A stretch of 64,000 nt of DNA from a bacterium (GTDB lineage Bacteria; Desulfobacterota; Deferrisomatia; Deferrisomatales; Deferrisomataceae), in contig JALUTY010000098.1 of the NCBI GenBank assembly GCA_027021615.1, forward strand, positions 32,304-96,303, given 5' to 3'. The translations under genes were made by a program, and so were the position numbers. The notes beneath the pieces are model-generated. The model did not search any database. It worked only from the letters and a program-made list of their open reading frames with translations, and had not been told where the DNA came from. Below, piece after piece: positions 33,544 through 45,900 of the stretch; within the stretch, counting starts at the first letter, position 1, and every line of letters starts with the position of its first letter.

Positions 33544-35607
33544 TTAGCAACCCACCTTCCGCACCGCACACAGCAGGGCCTTCATCTGGGGGTAGCCGAA
33601 GATCGGCTCCCGGCATCGGGCGTCCGTGAGCAGGTTTGCGTTCCGATCGCCTTCCCACCCGTGGGGCACGAACACCACGCCTTCCGCGACCCGGGAATCC
33701 ACCCGCACCCGCATGCGCACCCGTCCCCGGTCGGTCTCGATCTCGGCCAGGTCGCCGTCGCGCAGGCCCTGGAGGGCCGCGGTCTCGGGGCCGATCTCGG
33801 CGTAGGGTTCCGGGCTGTGTTGCACGAGCCGCCGAATCCCCCGGAACTGGCTGTGGGTGTAGTAGTAGTTCCGGTGGCCCGTGGTCAGGATCAAGGGGTA
33901 GCGCTGCCTGAGCTCGGGCGGGGCGCCGAGGGGGCTTCGTTCCGGCTCCAGGTACACCGGCAGGGGGACGGCGCCGGCACGGGCCATGGCCTCGCTGTAG
34001 ATCTCGATCTTCCCCGAGGGGGTGGGCAGGCTCGGCGGCATCTCGTACCTCTTCTCGCCGTAAAAGGCCCCCTCGGGTTTCTCGTGGAGGAGCTCGTCGA
34101 AGGTGAGGCCGGTGGGTTCGAGCTCGAATCGGACGAACTCCTCCTCCGTACGCCAGGGGAAGTGCTCCTCCAGGCCCAGCCGCCGGGCCAGCTGGGTGAA
34201 CACCCACCACTCGGAACGGGACTCGCCAAGGGGCTCGATGCACCTCTTCCGGAGCATCATGTACGGCAGGCAGTGGCACACGTTGTAGGTGTAGGCCACG
34301 CCCCACTTCTCCAGGTGGGAGCAGGCGGGAAGCACGTAGTGGGCCTCTCGTGCGGTCTCGGTCAGGAACAGGTCGTGGACCACCAGGAGGTCCAGCCTGC
34401 GGAACGCCTCCTGGAACGCGTTCGAGTCGGGCATGGAGACCAGGGGGTTGCCCCCCACTACGTAGAACGCCTTGAGCCGCTCGGGAACCGCCTCGGGCAC
34501 CTTGGTCACGACCCCGTAGGGGCTCTTTCGGCCCCATAGGTCCACGAACAGGGGGTACTCGTCGGAACCGAGTGGGTCCCCGGACACCCCGAGGCCCACG
34601 TTGCCGAACCGGGGACGGGGGCTGATCACCCACCCCCCCGGCACGTTGATGTTTCCGGTGATCACCTGGAGCACCGAGAACGCCCGGCTCGCCTGCACCC
34701 CGGCCGCGGTCTGATCCTGGGTGCAGGTGCCCTGGTAGATGCTGGCGCCCTTGGTCTTGGCCATCCAGCGCGCTACCTCGCGGATCTTGGCGGCCGGTAC
34801 CCAAGTGATCTCCTCGGCCCACTCGGGGGTGAACGGCCGTACGTGCTCCACGAGCCGGTCGAACCCGATCGCGAACGCCTCGACGAACCGCCGATCGTAC
34901 AGCTCGCTTGCGACGATCTCGTGGATCATGGCCAAGGCCATGGCCGCGTCCGACCCGGGCCGGATCCGCAGGTACAGGTCGGCCCGGTCGGCCAGGGGGA
35001 TCCGACGGGGGTCGATGACCGCCAGCTTGGCCCCCCGGGCCAGGTTCCGGTCTATGGCCAGCTTCAGGGGGAAGTCGCTGGCATCGGGGTTGTGGCCCCA
35101 CAGAATGTAGAGCTTGGAATCGAGCTCCTCGGTCGGGTACTTGCCGAAGGTGATCTGGCGGGCCCGGATGCGCATCCGGTAGCACACGCTCTCCACCGAG
35201 AAGAAGTTGGGAGAGCCGAAGGCCGCCTTGAACCGCTGGGCCAGGCCGGCCATCTCCAGGTTCTCGACCCCGATGGACCCGCTGAACATCCCGAGCACCT
35301 GGGGCCCGAACTCCTGGCGCAGCCGGTCGAGCCGGGCGGCGATCTCGTCGAGGGCCTGCTCCCACGAGATCTCCCGGAACCCACCGTCCGTCCGCTTCAA
35401 AGGGGTCAGGATCCGGTCGGGATGGTAGACGTTCTCGAGGGCCGCCTCGCCCCGAGGGCACAGGCGGCCCCGGTTCAGCGGGTGGGACTCGAGCCCCTCC
35501 ACCGCCACGGCCCGTCCGTTCTCCACGGTCACCTTGCATCCGCAACTGTGGTAGCACAGGGTGCAGTCGGTGTAGACCACGCGGGTGTCGGCAGCGGTGT
35601 CGCGCAT
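33544..35607 (-). CDS. Molybdopterin oxidoreductase, DMSO reductase family (acetylene-hydratase-like subgroup)
   Basis: A 687-residue cytoplasmic (no Tat signal) Mo/W-bisPGD enzyme. The N-terminal [4Fe-4S] site is C15, C18, C22 and C50 (CTLCYHSC, LCPRG). The metal ligand is probably C142 in VESVCYRMR. Further marks are GHNPDASDFP, YQGTCTQDQTA, GNINVPGGW, LGLEEHFPW and TPSGKIEIYSE. The closest layout I recognise is Pelobacter acetylene hydratase, but its catalytic aspartate next to the second cluster cysteine is replaced here by tyrosine, so hydratase activity is not expected. No electron-transfer subunit is adjacent, so ferredoxin or NAD-linked partners must be elsewhere. The substrate is unknown. 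Confidence 0.8.
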   Translation of the reverse strand: MRDTAADTRVVYTDCTLCYHSCGCKVTVENGRAVAVEGLESHPLNRGRLCPRGEAALENVYHPDRILTPLKRTDGGFREISWEQALDEIAARLDRLRQEFGPQVLGMFSGSIGVENLEMAGLAQRFKAAFGSPNFFSVESVCYRMRIRARQITFGKYPTEELDSKLYILWGHNPDASDFPLKLAIDRNLARGAKLAVIDPRRIPLADRADLYLRIRPGSDAAMALAMIHEIVASELYDRRFVEAFAIGFDRLVEHVRPFTPEWAEEITWVPAAKIREVARWMAKTKGASIYQGTCTQDQTAAGVQASRAFSVLQVITGNINVPGGWVISPRPRFGNVGLGVSGDPLGSDEYPLFVDLWGRKSPYGVVTKVPEAVPERLKAFYVVGGNPLVSMPDSNAFQEAFRRLDLLVVHDLFLTETAREAHYVLPACSHLEKWGVAYTYNVCHCLPYMMLRKRCIEPLGESRSEWWVFTQLARRLGLEEHFPWRTEEEFVRFELEPTGLTFDELLHEKPEGAFYGEKRYEMPPSLPTPSGKIEIYSEAMARAGAVPLPVYLEPERSPLGAPPELRQRYPLILTTGHRNYYYTHSQFRGIRRLVQHSPEPYAEIGPETAALQGLRDGDLAEIETDRGRVRMRVRVDSRVAEGVVFVPHGWEGDRNANLLTDARCREPIFGYPQMKALLCAVRKVGC

Positions 35608-35987
35608 GGCATCTCTCCAGGGGATGGGGGGAAGTCCCTCAGGCCCCTGCGGGGCCTTCAGAGACTGGAGACCGGAAACTCGAGATTATCGAACCGGGCC
35701 GCAGGGGCCGGGACCGGAGACCGACGACCGAAAGACCCAACCGAGTACGTTACTACTCCCGCCCGGCACACAAAAGGGTTGATGGGCCCGTTGCCCCGGC
35801 CGTTGTCGCCTCGGGGTGACAGAATTCCTGCGAGGCCGGGAGCTGGAGCGGGGACGGGTGATGACTCATCCTGGGGAAACAGGAGGTTGTGTGGATGGCA
35901 CGCGCCCTGCTTGGAGTGGGCTGGTGAGGGTGGTAGGCGGCCGCTCCAGATTTCCCTTTTCCCGATTTCGTCCCCCAGGAGGCGTCC
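35608..35987. other. Non-coding gap with inverted and heptanucleotide repeats
   Basis: The gap holds an 11-bp inverted repeat GGCCCCTGCGG/CCGCAGGGGCC (about 35642 and 35699) and the 7-bp-period units below. No other gene or clear promoter was seen, except that the leader of the 31-codon micro-ORF ends here. Confidence 0.5.
35711..35731. repeat. Heptanucleotide repeat, 3 units
   Basis: GGACCGG-AGACCGA-CGACCGA. Fifth locus of the NGACCGN family in this window, again next to a GGCC-rich hairpin. Confidence 0.6.
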
Positions 35988-36083
35988 ATGCGTTGCCGTT
36001 CCCACCGTCTGGTGTTCCTGTCCGATCGGTTCGTGTGCCGCTACTGCGGCTGGGTGTGGCGGGTCACCCGCCGGTGGGGGTGA
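35988..36083 (+). CDS. Micro-ORF, 31-residue CxxC protein
   Basis: ATG preceded by CCAGGAGGCGTCC, an ideal ribosome site, opens a 31-codon frame ending in TGA. The peptide has a cysteine at position 3 and a CRYCGW knuckle at about 17-22, and is rich in Arg and Trp. Such CxxC knuckles often bind zinc. It lies 97 bp before the aconitase gene. It may be a real microprotein or a leader; coding is suggested by the ribosome site and composition only. Confidence 0.5.
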   Translation: MRCRSHRLVFLSDRFVCRYCGWVWRVTRRWG

Positions 36084-36180
36084 CGCCGAGAGGCGACAGG
36101 GGCGGACCCTTGCGCAGGCCACGGCGGTGTGGAATCCTTTGCGGCTCTTCATGTGACCCCAGCCCAGGAGGAGCCGCACG

Positions 36181-38955
<2,775 letters not shown>

Positions 38956-38979
38956 GCCGGTCCCCCCGGGTGCCAGGGG

Positions 38980-39765
38980 TCAGCCGTCCCCGAGCCCGAA
39001 CCGGCCCTCCCGGTCGAAGGCGCGGCGGTACCCGGCCATCAGGGACAGCACCGAGCCCACGGCGGTGGCCGCCGAGATCATCAGGAGCACCACGATCTGG
39101 TAGGCGGCCGCCACCCGGGGGTCGGTGCCCGAGAGCACCTGGCCGGTCATCATCCCCGGGATGAACACGATTCCGGCCGCCGCCATGGAGTTGAGGGTGG
39201 GGATCAGCCCGGCCCGCAGGGCGGAGCGGGCGCTGGGGAGCACGGTCTCCCAGGGGGTGGCCCCGAGGGCCAGGAGGGCCTCGATCTCGCGGGTGCGGGA
39301 CCGCAGGTCGGCGAACAGCCGGTCGAGGCACACGGCCACGCCGTTCAGGGAGTTCCCGATGACCATGCCCCCGATGGGAATCACGTACCGGGGCTCCCAC
39401 CAGGGGTCCACCCGGACCACGAGAGCGGTCACGGCCAGGGTCACGGTGAAGCCGGAGACCGCCAGAGCCCCAAGGCCCCGCAGGAACAGCCCCGGCGGGG
39501 CACCCCTGAGCCGGGCGGTCAGGGTCTGGGCGGCCACCACGATCATCCCCCCTAGGATGCCGAGCACGAGCCACGGGGTGCCCACCCCGAACACCCACCG
39601 CAGCACCAGCCCCAAGGCGAGGAGCTGGACGTAGGCCCGCGCCGCAGCCACCAAGATCGACCGGGTGAGCCCCAGAGCGAGGACCAGCGACAAGCCGGCT
39701 GCCGCCGCCAAGAAGCCCGACGCCAAGGCGAGCTGGCCCGGTCCGATGGGGAGCGCGCCACTCAC
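38980..39765 (-). CDS. fetB: ABC transporter permease, FetB/UPF0014 family
   Basis: A 261-residue membrane protein with about seven hydrophobic segments. The family blocks RAYVQLLALGLVLRWVF, IPIGGMVIGNSLNGVAV, EIEALLALGATPWE and FIPGMMTGQVLSGTDP are clear. In Escherichia coli FetAB (YbbL-YbbM) is reported to export iron and help under oxidative stress. The GTG start is chosen because it overlaps the stop of the ATPase gene (GTGA) and gives the N-terminal helix directly. Confidence 0.88.
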   Translation of the reverse strand: MSGALPIGPGQLALASGFLAAAAGLSLVLALGLTRSILVAAARAYVQLLALGLVLRWVFGVGTPWLVLGILGGMIVVAAQTLTARLRGAPPGLFLRGLGALAVSGFTVTLAVTALVVRVDPWWEPRYVIPIGGMVIGNSLNGVAVCLDRLFADLRSRTREIEALLALGATPWETVLPSARSALRAGLIPTLNSMAAAGIVFIPGMMTGQVLSGTDPRVAAAYQIVVLLMISAATAVGSVLSLMAGYRRAFDREGRFGLGDG

Positions 39766-40415
39766 CCCGCCGCCTCCCACTGGCCGTCCCGGATGCGATA
39801 CCGCCGGGCGACGCCGGGCCAGGGCGCCCCGTGGCCGGCGACCACGGCCGCTCCGCCCGCGGCGGCGAACCGGGCCACCCTCCGGCACACCCGGCCGGCC
39901 GCGTCCGGGTCCAGGTTTGCATCGGGCTCGTCGAGGAGGAGCACCTTCGGCCCGGCCAGCAGGGCGCGGATCAGGGCGAGGCGGGCCAGCTGCCCCTGGC
40001 TCAGTTCCCCCACCGACCGGTCGAGCCCGATGTCTGCAAGGCCCAGTGCATCGAGCTCCGTTCGGAACGTGTCAGGGCCCGGGGGTCGGGCCTCTCGCCG
40101 CACCCGCAGGCCCCAGGGGGCCTTGAGGTCCGGGGCCACGCGGTCGGCTAAAGCCACTGGAGGGAACGGCACGAGCGTGACCCACGCCCGCCACCGGTGG
40201 GGGACGACGTCCCCGGCCCTCTGCCCCTGAGACCGGAGCTCCCCCTCCCAGGGGCTGAGCCGGGCCAGGGCGCGGAGCACGGTGGTCTTGCCGGCACCAG
40301 AAACACCCCCCACCCACACGATCTCCCCCGGCAGGAGCCGCAGCTCCACCCCAGACACCACCGCGGTGCCTCCTGCCAGGGCCTTCACTCCGTTTGCCTC
40401 GAGGATCGGCTCCAC
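39762..40415 (-). CDS. fetA: ABC transporter ATP-binding protein, FetA type
   Basis: A 217-residue ABC ATPase. Walker A is GGVSGAGKTTVL, the signature LSQGQLARLALIRALL and Walker B VLLLDEPDANLDPD. Pairing with FetB by a 4-bp overlap defines the transporter. The GTG start follows GGAGGGCGAGCCCG; the open frame extends far upstream, but only as a shadow of the porin gene. It diverges from the porin-cytochrome operon. Confidence 0.88.
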   Translation of the reverse strand: MEPILEANGVKALAGGTAVVSGVELRLLPGEIVWVGGVSGAGKTTVLRALARLSPWEGELRSQGQRAGDVVPHRWRAWVTLVPFPPVALADRVAPDLKAPWGLRVRREARPPGPDTFRTELDALGLADIGLDRSVGELSQGQLARLALIRALLAGPKVLLLDEPDANLDPDAAGRVCRRVARFAAAGGAAVVAGHGAPWPGVARRYRIRDGQWEAAG

Positions 40416-40479
40416 CGGGCTCGCCCTCCGCGCCGGGTCCCGCCCACTGTGCCGGCCGACCCCAAGGACGTCAAGGGGG

Positions 40480-40528
40480 TGGTCAACGAGTGACCATCTT
40501 CGGTGGCGACCTGGTTGCCAGGTGACCA
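40480..40528 (+). promoter_or_regulatory. Paired 17-bp dyads, putative activator or repressor sites
   Basis: TGGTCAACGAGTGACCA (40480-40496, perfect 6-bp arms) and TGGTTGCCAGGTGACCA (40512-40528) share length and 12 of 17 positions; centre-to-centre distance is 32 bp (three helical turns). A third half-site GGTGACCGG follows at 40541. The second dyad overlaps the sigma-54 element. The best candidate ligand is the NtrC-type regulator encoded downstream. Confidence 0.5.
40504..40519 (+). promoter_or_regulatory. Sigma-54-type promoter (-24/-12)
   Basis: TGGCGACCTGGTTGCC contains GG and GC separated by exactly 10 bases and matches TGGC-N7-TTGC of the consensus. It would start transcription near 40530, giving a leader of about 240 nt before the porin gene. 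A sigma-54 activator gene in the same locus makes it credible. Confidence 0.6.
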
Positions 40529-40769
40529 CTTGTCGCCGCGGTGACCGGTAGAAAGCATGGCTTTTCGCGGGGATCCGAGCCCCGGGGGAGGAGGTATGGA
40601 TCGTGCTTAGCGGACACGAGGGGTGGGAGGGGGCGTTCGCGTTGCCGCCGGGGGTTGTTGCGCCGTGCTGTTCGACGGCGAGCTTCGGGCCGTGGTGTGG
40701 GACGCACGAGGAGTCGGCAACCATGAGGGTACGGGCCCCCGGGGCCCCGGAGAAAGGAGGCGGAGCCGG

Positions 40770-41978
40770 ATGAGAAGGAGGGCAGGAGCCTGGATCGGCG
40801 CGTTGGTGCTTGTCCTGGTCCCCGGCTGGGCGGCCGGGGCCTCGCTCCATGGACGGGCCTCCACCGTGCTGCAGTGGTGGGAGAGGGCCTATGACGGGCG
40901 GGACATCACCCCCCTGTCCCAGTACCTCTCGTTCGTCGTCTCGGACCTCTGGAAGGGCCAAGACCTCTCCATCCGGGGCTATGGTCAGCTCACGAAGGAC
41001 CTGACCGGCGGGGACCCCTGGAGGGGCAAGGTGTTCTACCTGTATGCCGACTGGAACGACCTGTGGGGGGATCGCCTCGACCTTGCGGCCGGCAGGCAGT
41101 TCGTGCAGAACGCGGCGGGCTCGGCGGTGATGGACGGCGCCGACCTGGACCTGCGGGTGGCCGGGCCGGTGGCGGTACGCCTGTTCGGAGGGGGCGACGT
41201 CCAGTACGTGAACGAGTACAACTCGGGCGACGCCTTGGGCGGGTTCTCGGTGTACCTGGACGGGCTGGAGCACACGTTCGCCGAGGTGGCTCTGTTCACC
41301 AAGTACGACAAGTACGACCTGGCGCGGCTCATGGCCGGGGCGTCGGTGAGCCAGGACCTGTGGAACTGGGGCCGGGCGTACGGGGACCTGCAGTACGACT
41401 ACCTGGGCGACACCGTGAGCGAGACCCTCCTGGGGCTTCGACTGTTCCCCCGGGCCGGCTGGATCTTCACCGGCGAGTACTTCGAGAGCCTGCCGGTGTT
41501 CGACTCGACCAGCATCTACTCGGTGTTCGCCACCGAACGGTACAAGGAGGGCCGGTTGAAGGCGAGCTACGACGTGGCGCCCAACGTGAGGCTCTACGCC
41601 GAGGTGATCCGAGCCTGGTACGAGGAGGGCGACCGGGCCTTCGAAGGGGAGGTGGGGACCCGGATGTTCGACGTGTACGGGGCCCGGATCGACTTCTCGC
41701 TGAACCGGCGCCGGGGGTATGGGGGCGAGCTGGACGGCTTCCGCCTGGTGGCCGGCCGCGACTTCTGGAACGACCATCTGTTCGTCGAGGGGGGTGCCGA
41801 GTACCAGGCGTTTCAACGCGAAGAGGATCAGGACGACGACACCACCTCGGCCTACTGGGGTTACGTGGAGTACCGCTGGACCCGGACGCTCGCCACCTCG
41901 GTTCGGCTCGAGAACCTCGTCGACGGCGGTGGTGAGAACCATCTGGAGGGGCTCCTCCGGGTGGACTGGGACTTCTAG
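40770..41978 (+). CDS. Outer-membrane porin of a porin-cytochrome complex
   Basis: A 402-residue predicted beta barrel. The signal peptide runs from MRRRAGAW to about AAGA (residue 24). The mature part alternates amphipathic strands and polar turns (VAGRDFWNDHLFVEGGAEYQ) and ends in phenylalanine (RVDWDF), as barrels do. The ATG is chosen for its AAAGGAGG site and signal peptide. It is immediately followed by two multiheme cytochromes, the second an outer-membrane-type lipoprotein. This order, porin, periplasmic cytochrome, surface cytochrome, corresponds to Omb-Oma-Omc of Geobacter. It would form the channel in which the cytochromes meet. Sequence similarity to Omb was not tested. Confidence 0.75.
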   Translation: MRRRAGAWIGALVLVLVPGWAAGASLHGRASTVLQWWERAYDGRDITPLSQYLSFVVSDLWKGQDLSIRGYGQLTKDLTGGDPWRGKVFYLYADWNDLWGDRLDLAAGRQFVQNAAGSAVMDGADLDLRVAGPVAVRLFGGGDVQYVNEYNSGDALGGFSVYLDGLEHTFAEVALFTKYDKYDLARLMAGASVSQDLWNWGRAYGDLQYDYLGDTVSETLLGLRLFPRAGWIFTGEYFESLPVFDSTSIYSVFATERYKEGRLKASYDVAPNVRLYAEVIRAWYEEGDRAFEGEVGTRMFDVYGARIDFSLNRRRGYGGELDGFRLVAGRDFWNDHLFVEGGAEYQAFQREEDQDDDTTSAYWGYVEYRWTRTLATSVRLENLVDGGGENHLEGLLRVDWDF

Positions 41979-41995
41979 GAGAGGAGGGACGAGAC

Positions 41996-42856
41996 GTGCG
42001 TGCGCGATCGCTTCATGTCCTGGGGGCGGCTTGGCTCACCGCGGCCCTCCTGGTCGGCCCGACCCGGGCCCAGGAGTTCACCCACGAGACCCACCGGCAG
42101 GAGGGGGTGACCGACTGCACCGTCTGCCACAAGCCGGGAGCCCTGACCATCGTGCCTCCCAAGAAGACCTGCCTCGACTGCCACGAGGAGGGCGAGCTGG
42201 CCACCTACACCTTCGGCAAGCTCAAGACCCACGGCCCCTTCTGGGCCACCGAGCACGAGCGTGATGCCGAGGCCTCGAACGCGAACTGCTCTTCGTGCCA
42301 CGAACAGAAGTTCTGTCTCGACTGCCACAAAGGCGACCCCAAACATCAGCGCCCCGACATGCACGTGGCCGACTACCTGGAGATCCATCCCATCAAGGCC
42401 TGGGGCAACGAGGACGCCTGCCGGAAGTGCCACGAGGTGAGCTTCTGCACGGACTGCCACAAGCGGTTCCGCGGCGAGGATCTGAAGGTGCTGAGCCACC
42501 GGCGCGGATGGTCCGACAAGCTCGTGGAGGACGGGGGCCGCCGGCACGCGGAGCAGTTCCAGGCCGATCCGGACAGCTGCCGGCAGTGCCACCCGGAAGG
42601 GATCCTGTCGAGCCACCAGTGGACCAGCGATCACCAGCGGGAGGCCCGCCGGAGCCTGACCACCTGCCAGTCGTGCCATCCCAGGGGCACGGTTTGCCTG
42701 CGTTGTCACAGCGCCACACAGGGCCTGAAGGCCAGCCCCCACCCCAAGAACTGGGGCAGCAACCACGACCGGTTGGCGAGGGCCTCGGATGAGCGGACCT
42801 GCGAGAAGTGCCACGAGCCCAAAGGCAGGGATCCCGTGTGCCAGCGGTGTCATTGA
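41996..42856 (+). CDS. Periplasmic c-type cytochrome with 11 heme motifs
   Basis: A 286-residue secreted protein: signal peptide to about TRA (residue 25), then eleven CxxCH motifs (CTVCH, CLDCH, CSSCH, CLDCH, CRKCH, CTDCH, CRQCH, CQSCH, CLRCH, CEKCH, CQRCH), about one per 24 residues. Additional histidines are available as second axial ligands. The GTG start has GAGAGGAGGG upstream. It starts 17 bp after the porin stop. By position it is the Oma-like periplasmic electron carrier handing electrons to the surface cytochrome; Geobacter Oma proteins have eight hemes, so this one is longer in heme count. Confidence 0.92.
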   Translation: MRARSLHVLGAAWLTAALLVGPTRAQEFTHETHRQEGVTDCTVCHKPGALTIVPPKKTCLDCHEEGELATYTFGKLKTHGPFWATEHERDAEASNANCSSCHEQKFCLDCHKGDPKHQRPDMHVADYLEIHPIKAWGNEDACRKCHEVSFCTDCHKRFRGEDLKVLSHRRGWSDKLVEDGGRRHAEQFQADPDSCRQCHPEGILSSHQWTSDHQREARRSLTTCQSCHPRGTVCLRCHSATQGLKASPHPKNWGSNHDRLARASDERTCEKCHEPKGRDPVCQRCH

Positions 42857-42933
42857 ACGAAGGGAGGGAGACCATGGACCCCAAGGGAACCGGGTCGTCG
42901 GGAGTCCGAAAACGCAGCGGAAAGGAGAGGCGC

Positions 42934-45900
42934 ATGATGCGGAGACGAACGCTCTGGACGGGGTTGGCGTTCCCCGTGGCCGTGGCCGGACTGCTGGCGG
43001 TGGCCGGGTGCGGCGAAGGCGCCCGGGAGCCGGCCGGCCGGGGCGACACCTTGGCCGACGAGGCCACCCCCGAGGCCCTGCAGAAGGCCTCGTACGTGGG
43101 GTCGGAGACGTGCCTCAAGTGCCACTCTGAGCAGGAGGGGTGGGCCCACAGCCTGCACAAGTTCAAGCTGCGGGCGCTGGACGAGCCGGGTGCTACCGGC
43201 ACCGTGTTGGTCAACGACTCCGACGGCAACGGGATCGACGACTTCACGGACGGGCTCGACTTCAACGATCCCGAGCCCGGCTACGACGTTACCGGGTTCG
43301 ATACCCAGGCCGCCAGGGGGGTGGCCCCGGTGCTCGGCAAGGAGGGCAACACCCCCACGATCACGATCGGGGACCTTACGTACGAGGTCAAGTACGTGCT
43401 GGGCGGCAACGGCAAGTGGAAGCAGCGTTACGTCACCCAGATCGGAAACTCCCATTACATCCTCCCGGTTCAGTACAACGAGACCACGCGCCAGTATGTG
43501 GCGTACTCCCCCGGCAACTGGTACGACGAGAACGGGGATTCGCTCTACGCCGCCGGTGAGACGCCCCTGACGGAGGGGCGCGTCAACGACTCCTACGAGC
43601 GGCGGTGCACGGGGTGCCACAACACGGGGCCGGCGGCCCAGGTGGCGTTCACCGGCGGAGAGTGGGTCGCGGATCTCGTGGGCGGCGAGCGCAATGTGGG
43701 GTGCGAGGCCTGCCACGGCCCGGGCAGCCGACACGCTGCCGCGCCCACGGCCGAAGGAAGCATCGTCGATCCTGAGCACATCGAGGCCGACCGGGACGTG
43801 GACGGCGACGGAGACACCGATGGGGTGGACACCCTGCTCCTCAAAAACTCGGTGTGCACGTCGTGCCACAGCCGGGGAAGCGGCAAGTTCGAGGCCAACG
43901 GGGCTGCCACGGGGTACCCGTCCCAGGCGGCGGCCGACGGCTCGTTCGTTCCGTTTCTGCCGGGGGAGTACTGGCTGGACTACTACACGCCGACCACGAA
44001 GGATGGGGATCTCTGGAAGGATCCGACCAGCGGCGGGGTGGTCGGATCCAAGGCCCATCACCAGCAAGGCATGGACCTGGATCTGGGGCCCCACGCCCCG
44101 GACAAGCCCTATGACGCACCTTGCTTCGCGTGTCACGACGTTCATCGGGGCGCCGACGAGGTTGAGGCCGCGATCGCGGGGAAGATCGAAGGGGTGACGA
44201 TCCCGGTGGAGGATGGCGAGGCCGACGGCGTGGTGCTGTGCCTGGCCTGCCATGCCGGGTTCGGGCCGTTCGGCAGCCTCGACAAGGACACCCTTCGTGC
44301 TGCCGTGGAGGGCGATGCCACGGCCGAGGCGGCCGTGGAGGAGACCGTGGAGGGGCACACGAGGCACCCTGCCGACGTGTCGGAGTGCGCCAACTGCCAC
44401 ATGCCGAAGACGGCGAAGAGCGCCGTCAAGTACGATATTCGAAGCCATGCCTTCGAGATCATCGAGCCCAAGGAGTCCAAGACCACGGCGGCGGGAATCC
44501 CCAATGCGTGTGGGGGCTGCCACGTGCAGGGGTTGGAGGAGCCCCAGGACGCCTGGGCCGACCGGCTCCAGGGGTACTTCGAGTACCTGTTCGAAGGGGG
44601 CGAGACGACCGCGGTGGACGACGACAGCTATGTGGGCACGGAGGTCTGCGCGACCTGCCACGAGGAGCAGTACGAGGAGTTCAAGCTCTCGGGGCACAAC
44701 TACAAGCTCAGCAAGGTCACAGCCGGCCGCAAGCCGACCTATCCCTTCTCCGGGCTCCCCGATGCCTCGGCGTTCGGGGTGGACGGCCTGACCGACGGCG
44801 ACAACACCCTGGGGCCGCCCGAGAACTACGGGGACGTGAGCTATGTGATCGGCGGGTACGGTTGGAAGGCCCGGTTCATCGACAAGAACGGGTACATCGT
44901 GACCGGTGCGGACACCCAGTACAACCTGCCCCGAACCGACCTGGAGGGCACCTATCCGGACCTCGGCAAGTGGGTGGCCTATGACGACGGCGAGGCGGAC
45001 AAGCCCTACGATTACTCCTGCTTCAGGTGCCACACCACCGGAGCGGAGGACCGGAACGATCCCGAGAACGTGAACCCGGACCTTCCGGGCTTCGGCGGTG
45101 ACCGGTTCGCCATGGAGGGCATCCAGTGCGAGCGGTGCCACGGCATGGGGGCCAAGCACGCCAACTCCCTCGACCCGGCGGACATCGATCATCCCGAGGA
45201 CGGGCCGGGGAACATGGAGGCCAGCGATCTGTGCGGCGAGTGCCACACCCGCGACAGCGAGAACCGGATCGCCGCCTCCAGCGGGCTCGTGAAGCACCAC
45301 GAGCAGTACGACGAGCTCCTTCGACTTCCAATCGACGCCAACGGCAACGTGACGGGAGACCCCCAGGGGGGCCACTACACCGGCGGCGTGGGGTGCGTGG
45401 GGTGCCACGATCCCCACAAAACCACCCGGTACCAGGACGTGGCGTCCACGGGGCGGGCCATCCGCCAAGAGTGCATCGACTGCCACGAGGGCTACGACGA
45501 GTTCACCGAGGAGGCCGCTCCCATGGCGGGTGAGGTGGACTGCGAGGACTGCCACATGCCCCGGTTGGCCAAGAGTGCCGTGAAGAGCGAGGCGGAAGGG
45601 TCGGGCCCGGTCCTGGGCGACATCCGCAGCCACGTCTTCGAGATCGATACCTCGGCTTCGTTCCAGTTCACGGCGGACGGGAAGCTGGCGTTTCCGGCGA
45701 TCACGGCCGAGTTCGCCTGCAAGACCTGTCACGACGGGGAGGAAGAGACCGATGAGGTGAGTTTCGAGATTCGGGTCCACGTACAGACCCCGGACGAGTC
45801 GCCCACCTACGTGGGCACGGCCACCTGCGCCGTGTGTCACGACGAGCAGTATCAAGAGTTCAAGCTGTCCGGGCACAACTACAAGCTGAACAAGGTGACC

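Larger units (their letters stand above)
40416..40769. other. Divergent regulatory region between fetA and the porin-cytochrome operon
   Basis: This 354-bp gap holds the sigma-54-type element and paired dyads described separately (40480-40528), a small hairpin GGGGATCCGAGCCCC (40569-40583), and a strong ribosome-like GGGGGAGGAGGT before a four-codon frame (40596-40610) of doubtful meaning. The rest is GC-rich leader with no gene. Confidence 0.55.

Noticed and set aside
33544..35607. Assignment of the molybdopterin protein as acetylene hydratase.
   Set aside because: The catalytic aspartate position next to the second cluster cysteine is tyrosine here, so only the subgroup resemblance is kept.
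40596..40610. Four-codon frame after a strong GGGGGAGGAGGT site in the conduit leader.
   Set aside because: Too short to support as a peptide; it could be a ribosome-binding decoy or chance in purine-rich DNA.
40530..40769. Possible GEMM (c-di-GMP or cGAMP) riboswitch in the cytochrome leader, as is common before Geobacter cytochromes.
   Set aside because: The conserved A-rich and GCAAAGCC-type core elements of that riboswitch are not present.
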